DNA from: an uncultured Sphingomonadaceae bacterium
GTDB taxonomy: Bacteria > Pseudomonadota > Alphaproteobacteria > Sphingomonadales > Sphingomonadaceae
Assembly (NCBI GenBank): GCA_947499255.1
Contig: CANMNF010000002.1
Location: 198,430 to 262,429, forward strand
Direction of reading: 5' to 3'
DNA length: 64,000 bases
In this document: piece by piece, positions 1-6,995 of the stretch
Numbering within the stretch: the first letter of the stretch is position 1
Layout: each line of letters starts with the position of its first letter
Program-made: the position numbers and the translations under genes
The notes under the pieces: generated by a model
Databases searched by the model: none
What the model was told of the DNA's origin: nothing
Seen by the model: the letters and a program-made list of their open reading frames with translations, nothing else

Positions 1-35
1 GAATAGGCGTGAATGATATACCAGCGAGCAGCCAT
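1..35 (-). CDS. nusG: Transcription termination/antitermination factor NusG (5' end only)
   Basis: Only the first 11 codons are inside the window; they read MAARWYIIHAY, the near-invariant start of NusG, which binds RNA polymerase and couples elongation to Rho or the ribosome. The gene lies 41 bases downstream of secE on the same strand, the standard secE-nusG order. The rest runs off the left edge, so domains cannot be checked. Identification rests on the N-terminal motif plus synteny. Confidence 0.85.
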   Translation of the reverse strand, partial: MAARWYIIHAY

Positions 36-76
36 GTCAGTTGATCTCTATTCTAAAAGTCAAAGTTCAAGCGGGA

Positions 77-301
77 TCAAACGATTTCCAGCAGCCAGCG
101 CACTGTCGCGCCAAACACTGAATCCACGCCGAGGAAAAACAGCGACAAGATAATCACAAGGATGAACACGAAGATCGCCGTGCGAATGGTTTCTTCGCGC
201 GTCGGCCAGACGACCTTGGAGGTTTCGCTACGCACTTGGCGCACGAACTCACCCGGGCTCGTCTTCTTCTTTTTGACTTCTGCCTTGCCTTCGTCAGCCA
301 T
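77..301 (-). CDS. secE: Preprotein translocase subunit SecE
   Basis: SecE is the small essential clamp of the SecYEG inner-membrane translocon. The 74-residue product has a charged Lys-rich N-terminus, the conserved amphipathic stretch around residues 22-40 (VRSETSKVVWPTREE), and one transmembrane helix at about residues 41-62, the short single-helix form usual in alphaproteobacteria. It is followed by nusG, with which it is probably co-transcribed. In related genomes tRNA-Trp usually sits just upstream. Here the upstream neighbour is a divergent symporter gene and tRNA-Trp is 3.6 kb away. The start has an AGG-type ribosome-binding site a few bases upstream. Confidence 0.96.
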   Translation of the reverse strand: MADEGKAEVKKKKTSPGEFVRQVRSETSKVVWPTREETIRTAIFVFILVIILSLFFLGVDSVFGATVRWLLEIV

Positions 302-444
302 GCTGCCTGATCCGTCGCTACAAATTTATCACTTGCTTTCCGGGTATGGCTCTTCGCCGCCCCAGTTGAAGTCTGGGAGGGGCTTGTCGAGTCTCCGATG
401 TCGGAAAGCGTGATTGCATTTAGGGCCGGTCTTGGCGCTTGGCA

Positions 445-483
445 AGGGTATGTCGTCAGGGCATGTCGTAAGGGCAAGTCGAA
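445..483. repeat. Three tandem 13-bp direct repeats upstream of the symporter gene
   Basis: Three adjacent near-copies are visible: AGGGTATGTCGTC, AGGGCATGTCGTA and AGGGCAAGTCGAA, followed by a partial AGGGG. They lie in the 284-bp gap between the divergent secE and symporter starts, about 100 bases upstream of the symporter start. Their regular spacing suggests a multi-copy binding site or slippage-generated repeats. No function is established. Confidence 0.6.
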
Positions 484-585
484 AGGGGGCAGATTTGCTT
501 GCCAGTGTAACATTCGCTCTGGCCAGCGGCGCACCATCGCATTAGCACTGATTTTTTCGCCAGTTGGACAAGAGGGGTCTTTCAC

Positions 586-2118
586 GTGGCCGCAGCACAA
601 TCGACCAGCCTGATTGATCGGGTCACCAATGTTTCAGACTTTATCTGGGGCGGGACCTGGAATGGCGAAGTTTTGGGATGGCTTTCCATTGGGGAGCAAC
701 CCATTCCGCCGATGACGCTGATCTTGTTGGGCATTGGCCTGTATGTGATGGTCGGCCTCAAATTCTATCCGATCCGCAATCTGGGCAGCGCGTTCAAAGG
801 CCTTTTTGCTGGTCGCAAAGGCTCTGGTAATGGCGAGATTTCCCCCTTCGCTGCGCTTTCCACCGCGCTTTCTGGCCAGGTGGGTACTGGCAATCTGGCC
901 GGCGTGGCCACTGCCATTGCGCTGGGCGGACCGGGCGCGATTTTCTGGATGTGGGTGACTGCGCTGGTCGGCATGGCGCTGGCTTTTGCCGAAGGTTCGC
1001 TGGCCATCCGATACCGTGAGCGAACCAGTGACGGTGCCTATCGCGGCGGCCCGATGAGCTACATCATGATGGGTCTGGGGCCAAAATTCACATGGCTCGC
1101 AATCGCGTTTTGTATCGGCACTCTCGCCTCTGCTTTGGTGACGGGCAATATGATCCAGTCCAATGCGGTGGCAGACGGGCTGACCGAACTGTTTGGCCTT
1201 GAAGAATGGCTGGGCGGCGCGATTGTTGCCGTGCTGGTCTTCATCGTGATTATCGGCGGGATCAAATCGATTGGCGGGGTGGCTGAAAAGATTATCCCGT
1301 TCATGGCGGCCGCTTACATCGTTATGGCGATTATCGCCTTGATACTGAACTTTGCCGATATCCCCGCAACTTTCGGCCTGATCTTTCACGGCGCGTTTAA
1401 CCCTCAGGCGGCGACCGGTGGCTTTGTTGGTGCGGCGATCATGCTGGCGATCCGTGCCGGTGTTGCGCGCGGGCTGTTCTCTAATGAGGCGGGGCAAGGC
1501 TCCACACCTATCGCGCATGCTGTCGCGCAGACGAACGATCCTGAACAACAAGGCCGCATGGCTATGCTGGGCACGTTCATCGATACGATCATCATCTGCA
1601 CCATGACAGCGCTGGTGATCCTGACCGTGCAAGGCGATTTCACCGGCGGCGGCGAAGCGGTGCCCCATGCGTGGAATTCTGACCTTGAAGGCTTTGCCAT
1701 GACCAGCGGCGCGTTTGCCGCAGCTTTCCCTGTGCAAATCGCCTCCATCCCCATTGGCACGCTGATCGCTTCGACCGCGCTGATCCTGTTTGTCTTCACC
1801 ACGCTTTTGACGTGGAGCTATTATGGCGAGCGGGCGATCACCTTTATCTATGACCGCGTGCCCGGCTCCACCCGTGGCGGCGAAAAGGTGTTGCACATGA
1901 TCTGGCGCGTGCTGTGGTGCGTGGTGATCTATGTTGGATCAACGCAGGATTTGACGCTGGTATGGCGGCTTGGCGATATCTCCAATGCGGCGATGGCACT
2001 GCCCAACCTGTTGGCGCTCGCACTGCTATCGGGTGTGGTCTTCAAACTGGCGCAGGGGCACAAAAAGGCGGGCAAGGATCACCATGCCGACACGCCCGAA
2101 GAACCCAACGAATATTGA
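586..2118 (+). CDS. Alanine/glycine:cation symporter family protein (AGCS)
   Basis: An inner-membrane Na+- or H+-coupled amino-acid importer of the AGCS family. The 510 residues are mostly hydrophobic, with about ten or eleven helices. Two family signatures are visible: GGPGAIFWMWVTALVGM at about residues 109-125, and the SNEAGQGSTPIAHA motif at about residues 300-313 that lines the substrate site. The start is GTG, preceded by AGAGGGG at a good distance. The C-terminus is a short hydrophilic His/Lys/Glu tail. It is transcribed divergently from secE and ends at a clear intrinsic terminator, so it is probably monocistronic. The exact substrate (alanine, glycine or other) cannot be read from sequence. 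Confidence 0.94.
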   Translation: MAAAQSTSLIDRVTNVSDFIWGGTWNGEVLGWLSIGEQPIPPMTLILLGIGLYVMVGLKFYPIRNLGSAFKGLFAGRKGSGNGEISPFAALSTALSGQVGTGNLAGVATAIALGGPGAIFWMWVTALVGMALAFAEGSLAIRYRERTSDGAYRGGPMSYIMMGLGPKFTWLAIAFCIGTLASALVTGNMIQSNAVADGLTELFGLEEWLGGAIVAVLVFIVIIGGIKSIGGVAEKIIPFMAAAYIVMAIIALILNFADIPATFGLIFHGAFNPQAATGGFVGAAIMLAIRAGVARGLFSNEAGQGSTPIAHAVAQTNDPEQQGRMAMLGTFIDTIIICTMTALVILTVQGDFTGGGEAVPHAWNSDLEGFAMTSGAFAAAFPVQIASIPIGTLIASTALILFVFTTLLTWSYYGERAITFIYDRVPGSTRGGEKVLHMIWRVLWCVVIYVGSTQDLTLVWRLGDISNAAMALPNLLALALLSGVVFKLAQGHKKAGKDHHADTPEEPNEY

Positions 2119-2145
2119 AGCTTTTTTAACAGCGGTGAAAACCTA

Positions 2146-2174
2146 AGGGGCGGCTCACACGAACCGCCCCTTTT
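2146..2174 (+). terminator. Intrinsic terminator of the AGCS symporter gene
   Basis: An 8-bp perfect GC-rich stem (AGGGGCGG pairing with CCGCCCCT) around a short loop runs directly into TTTT, 28 bases after the symporter stop codon. This is a typical Rho-independent terminator for the plus-strand gene. Confidence 0.85.
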
Positions 2175-2214
2175 GTTTGGAACTGCGAAAGCCATGCTCT
2201 CGCGTGTAATGGCT

Positions 2215-2361
2215 TTACGCCCGGCGGAAAATCCGTGCCAGAAAGCCCGGCTTTTCCATGGGCAGGATTTTGCCGTGCGACATGTGCCTTAAGGCAGGGT
2301 CGCTATGCGCGCGCGGAACCGTCCAATGGTCTGGCCGGCTGCTGCGAAAGATATGGGCCAT
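2215..2361 (-). CDS. Putative small basic protein, 48 aa, downstream of the GT87-like gene
   Basis: A short reading frame begins MAHIFRSSRPDHWTVPRAH and ends FLARIFRRA. Its ATG follows an AAAGGA Shine-Dalgarno at a typical distance, and it starts 25 bases after the stop of the membrane protein gene on the same strand, so co-transcription is likely. The product is rich in Arg and His and has no membrane segment. I recognise no family. A perfect 8-bp inverted repeat (AAAGCCAT/ATGGCTTT) overlaps its stop codon. It could be a chance frame; the ribosome-binding site and operon position are the only support. Confidence 0.42.
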   Translation of the reverse strand: MAHIFRSSRPDHWTVPRAHSDPALRHMSHGKILPMEKPGFLARIFRRA

Positions 2362-2386
2362 TGTCCAATTCCTTTCACCAAGATTG

Positions 2387-3613
2387 CTATCCCGTCTTAC
2401 CCGATTGAACCGCCAAATGCGCCTCCGGGTTCCCACCAAGTCTGCTCTGATTTGAAACATGTGGCTTTTGCGCACGTGACCAGATCAGCCACAATGTCAC
2501 CAGGCTGGCCACCGGCATCAGATTGATTTCCAACGGCAAAGCCGCCGCACGCGTTGCATAAGGCGCCACAAAAAGCGCGATCAGAGCCAGCTTTTCAAAG
2601 GGCCGAAACCCCTTGGTCAAGCCTGTTTGGACCAGCCACAACAGTGGATAAATCAGAAACGGCAGATCGTAATTGAACAGATATGGCGAGGCGAGCGCGG
2701 TTGCTGCCAATGTGAAAGCAGCGCTTGCCTGCGCGTCTTGGCCAAACCGCCGCCAGCTCATCATCGTCAGGCCAATCAAGCCAAGCGCGATGGCGACATT
2801 GATGCCAAGCGCAATGGCTGGATCGATGAACAGGCGCAGCTGGCTGTAAGGTGTGGCCATGCGCAGATAAAACTCCGCATCATCGCCTTGCATAATCGCC
2901 GCGCTCGCCTGCCAGCTGGTGGTGTAGGCGAGCAGGGTTTGCGTCCCGAAAACAAGCCATGACAGGCCGATCAATCCTGCAACACTTGCCCCTGCCGCCA
3001 CAAAAGCCCGCCAACGCCCGCCCGCAGCCAGCCAGAAGGGCAGCAATATGGCAAGGTGCGGCTTGATAATCAGCGCCCCGATCAACAGGCCCGCTGCTAT
3101 AGGCCGCCGATCAATCAAAGCCGCCGCTCCCACCAAAAGCGCGCCTGTCAGCAAGCCTGTTTGCGCATGGCCTGCCGCGATCAAAGCGCCTGGAAAAACC
3201 AAAGCAATCGGCCAAAGGCGCGGGAAAGCTGTAATCGATGCCCACGCCCACAAGGCATAAGTCGCCACCACCCAGGCGATCCACGCCACCGGAAATGGCA
3301 GCGCGCCAAAAGGCGCTGCAGCAAACAAAAATGGCGGCGGATTGACGAAGGCGAACCACCCTTGAGACCCCGTGCCTGTCTGCACGCGTTCCTGCACGCC
3401 AATGTCATAAGCCGCCGCCGGATCACCTGCCACAGTGACATGTCCTGCGCCCCAAAAGGCGAGGAAATCCGTGCCGGCCAGACCCATCGCTTTGACATAG
3501 GAATTGGCCAGCAATGCAAGCGAGGCCAGCCCCAGAATAACTGCATAACCGCGCACCCGCTTCCCATCGAGCCAGTCCGCGTCACGCAGAAAACAAAGAA
3601 CCGAATGCGCCAT
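2387..3613 (-). CDS. GT87 / DUF2029-like polytopic membrane glycosyltransferase
   Basis: A membrane protein of about 408 residues with roughly ten hydrophobic segments. The N-terminal luminal-type motif GTDFLAFWGAGH followed by a short loop ending AAAYD resembles the GT87 (DUF2029) family, whose members transfer mannose or arabinose from polyprenyl-phosphate sugars. I chose the ATG at MAHSVLCF because an AGG-type site precedes it; a start 14 codons further upstream is possible. The C-terminal tail is hydrophilic. There are no clear polysaccharide genes beside it, so the acceptor is unknown. Family assignment is by fold pattern and motif, not search. Confidence 0.7.
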   Translation of the reverse strand: MAHSVLCFLRDADWLDGKRVRGYAVILGLASLALLANSYVKAMGLAGTDFLAFWGAGHVTVAGDPAAAYDIGVQERVQTGTGSQGWFAFVNPPPFLFAAAPFGALPFPVAWIAWVVATYALWAWASITAFPRLWPIALVFPGALIAAGHAQTGLLTGALLVGAAALIDRRPIAAGLLIGALIIKPHLAILLPFWLAAGGRWRAFVAAGASVAGLIGLSWLVFGTQTLLAYTTSWQASAAIMQGDDAEFYLRMATPYSQLRLFIDPAIALGINVAIALGLIGLTMMSWRRFGQDAQASAAFTLAATALASPYLFNYDLPFLIYPLLWLVQTGLTKGFRPFEKLALIALFVAPYATRAAALPLEINLMPVASLVTLWLIWSRAQKPHVSNQSRLGGNPEAHLAVQSGKTG

Positions 3614-3954
3614 GCCAACACCTATGGACCTGCAAGCTGCGCCAAGCGAAATCAAAGGCGTGTATCACTGTGGAAAATGAGGAAGGATGAAAGGGGATTT
3701 GTTCAAAGCTCACCCATCCCGTGTGAGCATCTTTGGTGCTGTTCCCACCGCTTCTCTGCACGGCACCTGCGGTCACGCAGTCGCGCCCTGACTTAAATTC
3801 CGTCAGCGCCTGATCGGCACCAAGACAAACGCATCATTTTCAGGAAAGCCCCTAAACGGTCCGCAGGACCGCATGGGTGGCCGCCCGCACGAACCTACTC
3901 GAGGAAAGCTAACGCCACGAATGTGGCTGTCCGGCGTTTGAGGCAAAAACAAAA
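3614..3954. other. Intergenic stretch between the GT87-like gene and tRNA-Trp
   Basis: About 340 bases with no supportable gene. It contains a 6-bp perfect hairpin (CGGTCC/GGACCG, 3857-3871). Just downstream of the tRNA on the minus strand there is an inverted pair AACGCC/GGCGTT at 3911-3938 that could help end or process the tRNA transcript. Overlapping reading frames here lack ribosome-binding sites and look like chance. Confidence 0.5.
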
Positions 3955-4030
3955 TGGCAGGGGTGTGCGGACTCGAACCGCAGGCCCTCGGTTTTGGAGA
4001 CCGATGCTCTACCAACTGAGCTACACCCCT
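3955..4030 (-). tRNA. trnW: tRNA-Trp (anticodon CCA)
   Basis: A complete 76-base cloverleaf with a 7-bp acceptor stem AGGGGTG/CACCCCT, discriminator G and encoded CCA. The D-arm is AGCTCAGTTGGTAGAGCA, the anticodon loop CTCCAAA places CCA at the decoding position, and the T-loop reads GGTTCGAGTCC. The usual alphaproteobacterial partner downstream is secE-nusG, but here the next same-strand gene is the GT87-like gene and secE is 3.6 kb away. Confidence 0.98.
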
Positions 4031-4112
4031 GCAGGAGAGACGGGCCTTTAAGGCAAGCTTGTGGGGATGACAAGCGGCTCTTGACGCGAGATAAGGCGAT
4101 AAGGGAATCGTT

Positions 4113-4814
4113 ATGCACGCGCCGCAACCGCAGATCATTGCACCAGACCTGCTCCTGCTCGCTTATCGCAGCGGGGTTTTTCCCATGTCCGATGCGCGCG
4201 ATGATGAGGAAATCTTCTGGGTAGAGCCGCGTTTTCGCGCCGTTTTGCCGCTAAATGGCTTCAAGTGTTCGCGCTCTTTGGCCAAATATTTGCGGCAGGA
4301 TCGCTACACCGTCACGCTGGATCGGGATTTTTCGGCGGTCATTGATGCCTGTGCGCAGCCGCGCCCGGATCACCCCGAAACATGGATCAGCGAACGAATC
4401 GATGCCTCTTATCGCAATCTGCACCGCCATGGCGCAGCGCATTCGATTGAAGTGTGGCGCGATGAGGAATTGGTTGGCGGGCTGTACGGCGTATCATTTG
4501 ACCGCGCCTTTTGCGGGGAGAGCATGTTTAGCCGCGCTGACAATGCTTCCAAAGTAGCGCTGGCATGGCTGGTCGTGTTGCTCAACCGCGCCGGATACCG
4601 CGTGCTCGATTGCCAGTTTATGACCGGGCATCTGGCACGGCTGGGCGCGGTGGAGATTGCGCGTGATGAGTATATGGCGAAACTTGAACTGGCCTGTGCC
4701 GCGCCTCCGGTGATGAGTTTGCACAAGGCGTGGAGAGGTTTGTACAAAGAGGCTCAGGAATTGGGTTCTTCGCCCGGAAAGCTCATCGCGCAGTCTTTGA
4801 CCCAGACATCATAG
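4113..4814 (+). CDS. aat: Leucyl/phenylalanyl-tRNA--protein transferase
   Basis: Adds Leu or Phe from aminoacyl-tRNA to proteins with N-terminal Arg or Lys, marking them for ClpS/ClpAP degradation in the N-end rule pathway. The 233 residues carry the family signatures: YRSGVFPMSD near the N-terminus, the central WISERI...Y motif, GGLYGVSFDRAFCGESMFSR at about residues 122-141, and the DCQFMTGHLARLGA segment near residues 167-180. The ATG has an AAGGGA site seven bases upstream. Its 3' end overlaps the convergent DUF2155 gene by 61 bases. Confidence 0.97.
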   Translation: MHAPQPQIIAPDLLLLAYRSGVFPMSDARDDEEIFWVEPRFRAVLPLNGFKCSRSLAKYLRQDRYTVTLDRDFSAVIDACAQPRPDHPETWISERIDASYRNLHRHGAAHSIEVWRDEELVGGLYGVSFDRAFCGESMFSRADNASKVALAWLVVLLNRAGYRVLDCQFMTGHLARLGAVEIARDEYMAKLELACAAPPVMSLHKAWRGLYKEAQELGSSPGKLIAQSLTQTS

Positions 4815-5260
4815 ATCGGGTGTTCCACCACATTTAAGCTGGGCGAGTTTTTGAACAGCCAGCCGGAGAAGACTTGGCGAAATTGCGCCTCTTCCCCTGC
4901 AGCGACACGTTCATTGACCAGCACTTGCACAAAGGCGCCCGTCTCTGCCGGGTCTTCCCACGGCGCGGTGCGTTCGCATGATTGCAGGCGCAAGACGACA
5001 TCATCCAGCCGGCGCTGTTCTCCGGGGCGCAGCTCAACATCCTGCGAGATATTGTTGCGTTTGTTGATCAGACCCAGCGTTGCCACACGCTCTTCCAGCG
5101 GGGTGCCGATGCCGGGATTGCCGGCAAATTCGGGCTGCTGCGCGCTGGCCAGTTCGTCCGGAATTTCCGTTTCTTGCACCGCACGTTCCGGCGGGCCATC
5201 ATCGCAGGCGCAAATCGCCGCGCAAGCCGCTGCGATCATAGCCGCACGGACAAAGTTCAC
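4754..5260 (-). CDS. DUF2155 domain-containing exported protein
   Basis: A 168-residue exported protein of unknown function found widely in alphaproteobacteria. The hydrophobic leader ends AAICAC-DD, a plausible lipobox, so it may be a lipoprotein. The C-terminal half has the DUF2155 pattern: GAFVQVLVNERVAAGEEAQF followed by FSGWLFKNSPSLNVVEHPIYDVWVKDC. I chose the GTG whose bases overlap the NDUFA12 stop as GTGA, implying translational coupling; a GTG five codons upstream also exists. Synteny with the complex I accessory gene NDUFA12 is common in this class and hints at a link to respiratory-chain maturation, but that is inference. Confidence 0.85.
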   Translation of the reverse strand: MNFVRAAMIAAACAAICACDDGPPERAVQETEIPDELASAQQPEFAGNPGIGTPLEERVATLGLINKRNNISQDVELRPGEQRRLDDVVLRLQSCERTAPWEDPAETGAFVQVLVNERVAAGEEAQFRQVFSGWLFKNSPSLNVVEHPIYDVWVKDCAMSFPGEEPNS

Positions 5261-5655
5261 GCGTCCGGCGTCCACGCTTCGTAATCACCGGTGGCTTTGG
5301 CGCGTTTGCCGCCACGTTGCAGCGCGCCAGCAGGCAGATAAGCATCCGCAGTGCCGGTGGCATTGGGCTCATAATCCACTTCCCAGATTTTGGGTTCGGG
5401 CAAGTGGCTTTCAGGCAATTCATCATAGGAGCCGTGCAGCCAGCCATGCCATTCGGCAGGCACGCGGCTGGCATCATTGGCGCCATCATACATCACCCAG
5501 CGCCGTTCTTTCTGGCCTTCTTTCGAAGATTTGGTGCGATAATATTTGTTGCCCTGACCATCAGTGCCAACTTGCTCGCCATTTTTGAATGACCACCAAA
5601 GCGTGCCGATGGTGGCACCATCCCACCAGGTGAATAATTTGCCGAAGATTCCCAT
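5257..5655 (-). CDS. NADH:ubiquinone oxidoreductase accessory subunit NDUFA12 (B17.2)
   Basis: Homologue of the supernumerary complex I subunit B17.2/NDUFA12, present in alphaproteobacteria and mitochondria but not in most other bacteria. The 132-residue protein starts MGIFGKLFTWWDGATIGT. It shows the family patterns GTLWWSFKNGEQVGTDGQGN, YY near residue 40, RRWVMYDG and PAEWHGWLHG. The ATG was preferred over a TTG 12 codons upstream because it matches the usual family start. It lies outside any nuo operon and overlaps the DUF2155 start by four bases. Confidence 0.95.
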   Translation of the reverse strand: MGIFGKLFTWWDGATIGTLWWSFKNGEQVGTDGQGNKYYRTKSSKEGQKERRWVMYDGANDASRVPAEWHGWLHGSYDELPESHLPEPKIWEVDYEPNATGTADAYLPAGALQRGGKRAKATGDYEAWTPDA

Positions 5656-5706
5656 GCGGTGCGCTTTAGCGTGGAAGCTTAGCCCCGCCAAGTATCAACT
5701 GACCGA

Positions 5707-6270
5707 TCACCACTCCAGCGTGTCGCCCGGCGCGATTTGCAGCTCTTGTGCGCGGCCACCGTTTAATTCCAGCACGCCTATCGCGATGCCATCGGAATAG
5801 ATTTGATCTTCGGAATATGGCTGCGCGTTGGCAACGATATTCAACACCCGGCGATCACCATCGATAAACACCAGATCAAGCGGGATATAAGTGTTGCGCA
5901 TCCAGAAGCTGAGAACGCGCGGGGTATCTTCGTAATCGAACAACATGCCTTCATCCGCGCCCATTTCTGATCGGAACATCAGGCCGCGCGCCTGATCGGC
6001 CTCGTCCACCGCATTTTCTGCAAGGATGATATGCGCTGTGCCATCGGCGCGGGTGATCGTGACAGGGATGATTTCCAGGCCGGAAACCGGATGCGTCTGC
6101 ACCGCTTTAGCTGCGCCATTTTGGGCAATGCTGGCCTGTGCAACATTGGCCTGTGCAACATTGGCTTCGGCAACACCGGCTGCCGCCGATGCGCCATCTG
6201 CTGCTTGCGGGGAACAGGCCGCCAGCAACGCCGCCAGACTGCCCGCCAACATTCTACCCAAAGCTGTCAT
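5707..6270 (-). CDS. DUF192 family exported protein
   Basis: A 187-residue predicted lipoprotein: the leader ends LAALLAACS, a good lipobox. The C-terminal two-thirds match DUF192, with the signatures ARGLMFRSEMGADEGMLFDYE, SFWMRNTYIPLDLVFID and GVLELNGGRAQE. The function of DUF192 is not firmly known. Between leader and domain is a low-complexity stretch built from short Val-Ala-Gln-Ala-Asn-like repeats (encoded by a 15-bp tandem repeat near 6131-6175), probably a flexible linker. I chose the ATG preceded by GAGG seven bases upstream; it overlaps the end of recX by 17 bases, so the two are probably coupled. Confidence 0.86.
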   Translation of the reverse strand: MTALGRMLAGSLAALLAACSPQAADGASAAAGVAEANVAQANVAQASIAQNGAAKAVQTHPVSGLEIIPVTITRADGTAHIILAENAVDEADQARGLMFRSEMGADEGMLFDYEDTPRVLSFWMRNTYIPLDLVFIDGDRRVLNIVANAQPYSEDQIYSDGIAIGVLELNGGRAQELQIAPGDTLEW

Positions 6271-6862
6271 CGCTATCCTCGCCACCTTCCTCATCATATT
6301 CGTGCGCCCATTGAAGCGCGGCATCTTCATCTGCTGCATTGACCATTTTTCTGGCCATGTCGAGCGCATGGCCAGCGCGCATCATCGCAGCAATCTGTTT
6401 TTCGCGTTTAGGCGGATCGGGTGGCTCGGCGCTGAACGGGCCAAAGCGCCGCTTTTGCGCCAGCCGCAACACTGCATGGCGCGCTGCCGCTTCACCTGGA
6501 GCCATATCCGAGCGCAGGCCTTCATCGATGCCATCCTGCCACAAGGTCTGCTCCACCCGCCTGCCGCCATACCCGCGCCGCAGCAGACTGGAGGAACGCG
6601 CGCGGGCATAGGCGGCATCATCGATATACCCCATTTCTACATAGCGCGCTGCAATCGCGGATGGATCGGGATGCTTGTCCTCATCCTCCCACCCGCGTTC
6701 GCGCAATTTGCGCGCCAGATACCGTTCAAGCTTGGCCGCACTGGTGGAAAACCGCGCCACATAGGCCAGCGCCAGCTCTTCCAATTTGGCCGCATTCAAA
6801 GGGCGCACCACCCGCCGCTTATTGACAGATTTGTGAAATTTGGGTTGTCCAGAGCCACGCAT
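6254..6862 (-). CDS. recX: Regulatory protein RecX
   Basis: RecX binds RecA filaments and inhibits strand exchange. The product of about 202 residues has the helical three-repeat architecture. Its first repeat reads LEELALAYVARFSTSAAKLERYLARKLRERGW, followed by YVEMGYIDDAAYARARSSSLLRRGYG; these are typical RecX motifs. The C-terminus is acidic. A start 32 codons further upstream is open; I prefer the internal ATG because AGGG lies just upstream and the family domain starts soon after. recA is not in the window. The last bases overlap the DUF192 gene. Confidence 0.86.
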   Translation of the reverse strand: MRGSGQPKFHKSVNKRRVVRPLNAAKLEELALAYVARFSTSAAKLERYLARKLRERGWEDEDKHPDPSAIAARYVEMGYIDDAAYARARSSSLLRRGYGGRRVEQTLWQDGIDEGLRSDMAPGEAAARHAVLRLAQKRRFGPFSAEPPDPPKREKQIAAMMRAGHALDMARKMVNAADEDAALQWAHEYDEEGGEDSDDSFG

Positions 6863-6995
6863 TGGCCCTATTTGTGCCACACTTGCTGTCAAATGGACAG
6901 GTTTACCACGCGGCTTGGATGGGATTGCCCGCGTGGTTTCGTATCTGGGAGGCGTCAATAAGGCGCGCGGGATTTAAGGATCGTTCTTTACCAAT

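Noticed and set aside
302-585. Possible glycine or other riboswitch before the AGCS symporter
   Set aside because: I could not fold the conserved glycine-aptamer core; only the 13-bp repeats stand out.
634-1896. Long antisense frame of about 420 codons opposite the AGCS gene
   Set aside because: Composition is Arg/His/Gln-rich and without any motif; it is the usual shadow of a GC-rich coding strand. Similar long shadows at 9275-10375, 47882-49099 and 54812-55951 were rejected for the same reason.
3955-4030. tRNA-Trp as an integration site for a genomic island
   Set aside because: No integrase, no duplicated tRNA 3' end and no compositional shift on either side were seen.
6131-6180. Short tandem DNA repeat that could be a CRISPR or regulatory repeat
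   Set aside because: It is in frame in the DUF192 gene, with a 15-bp period encoding VAQAN-like units without spacers; it is a linker repeat.
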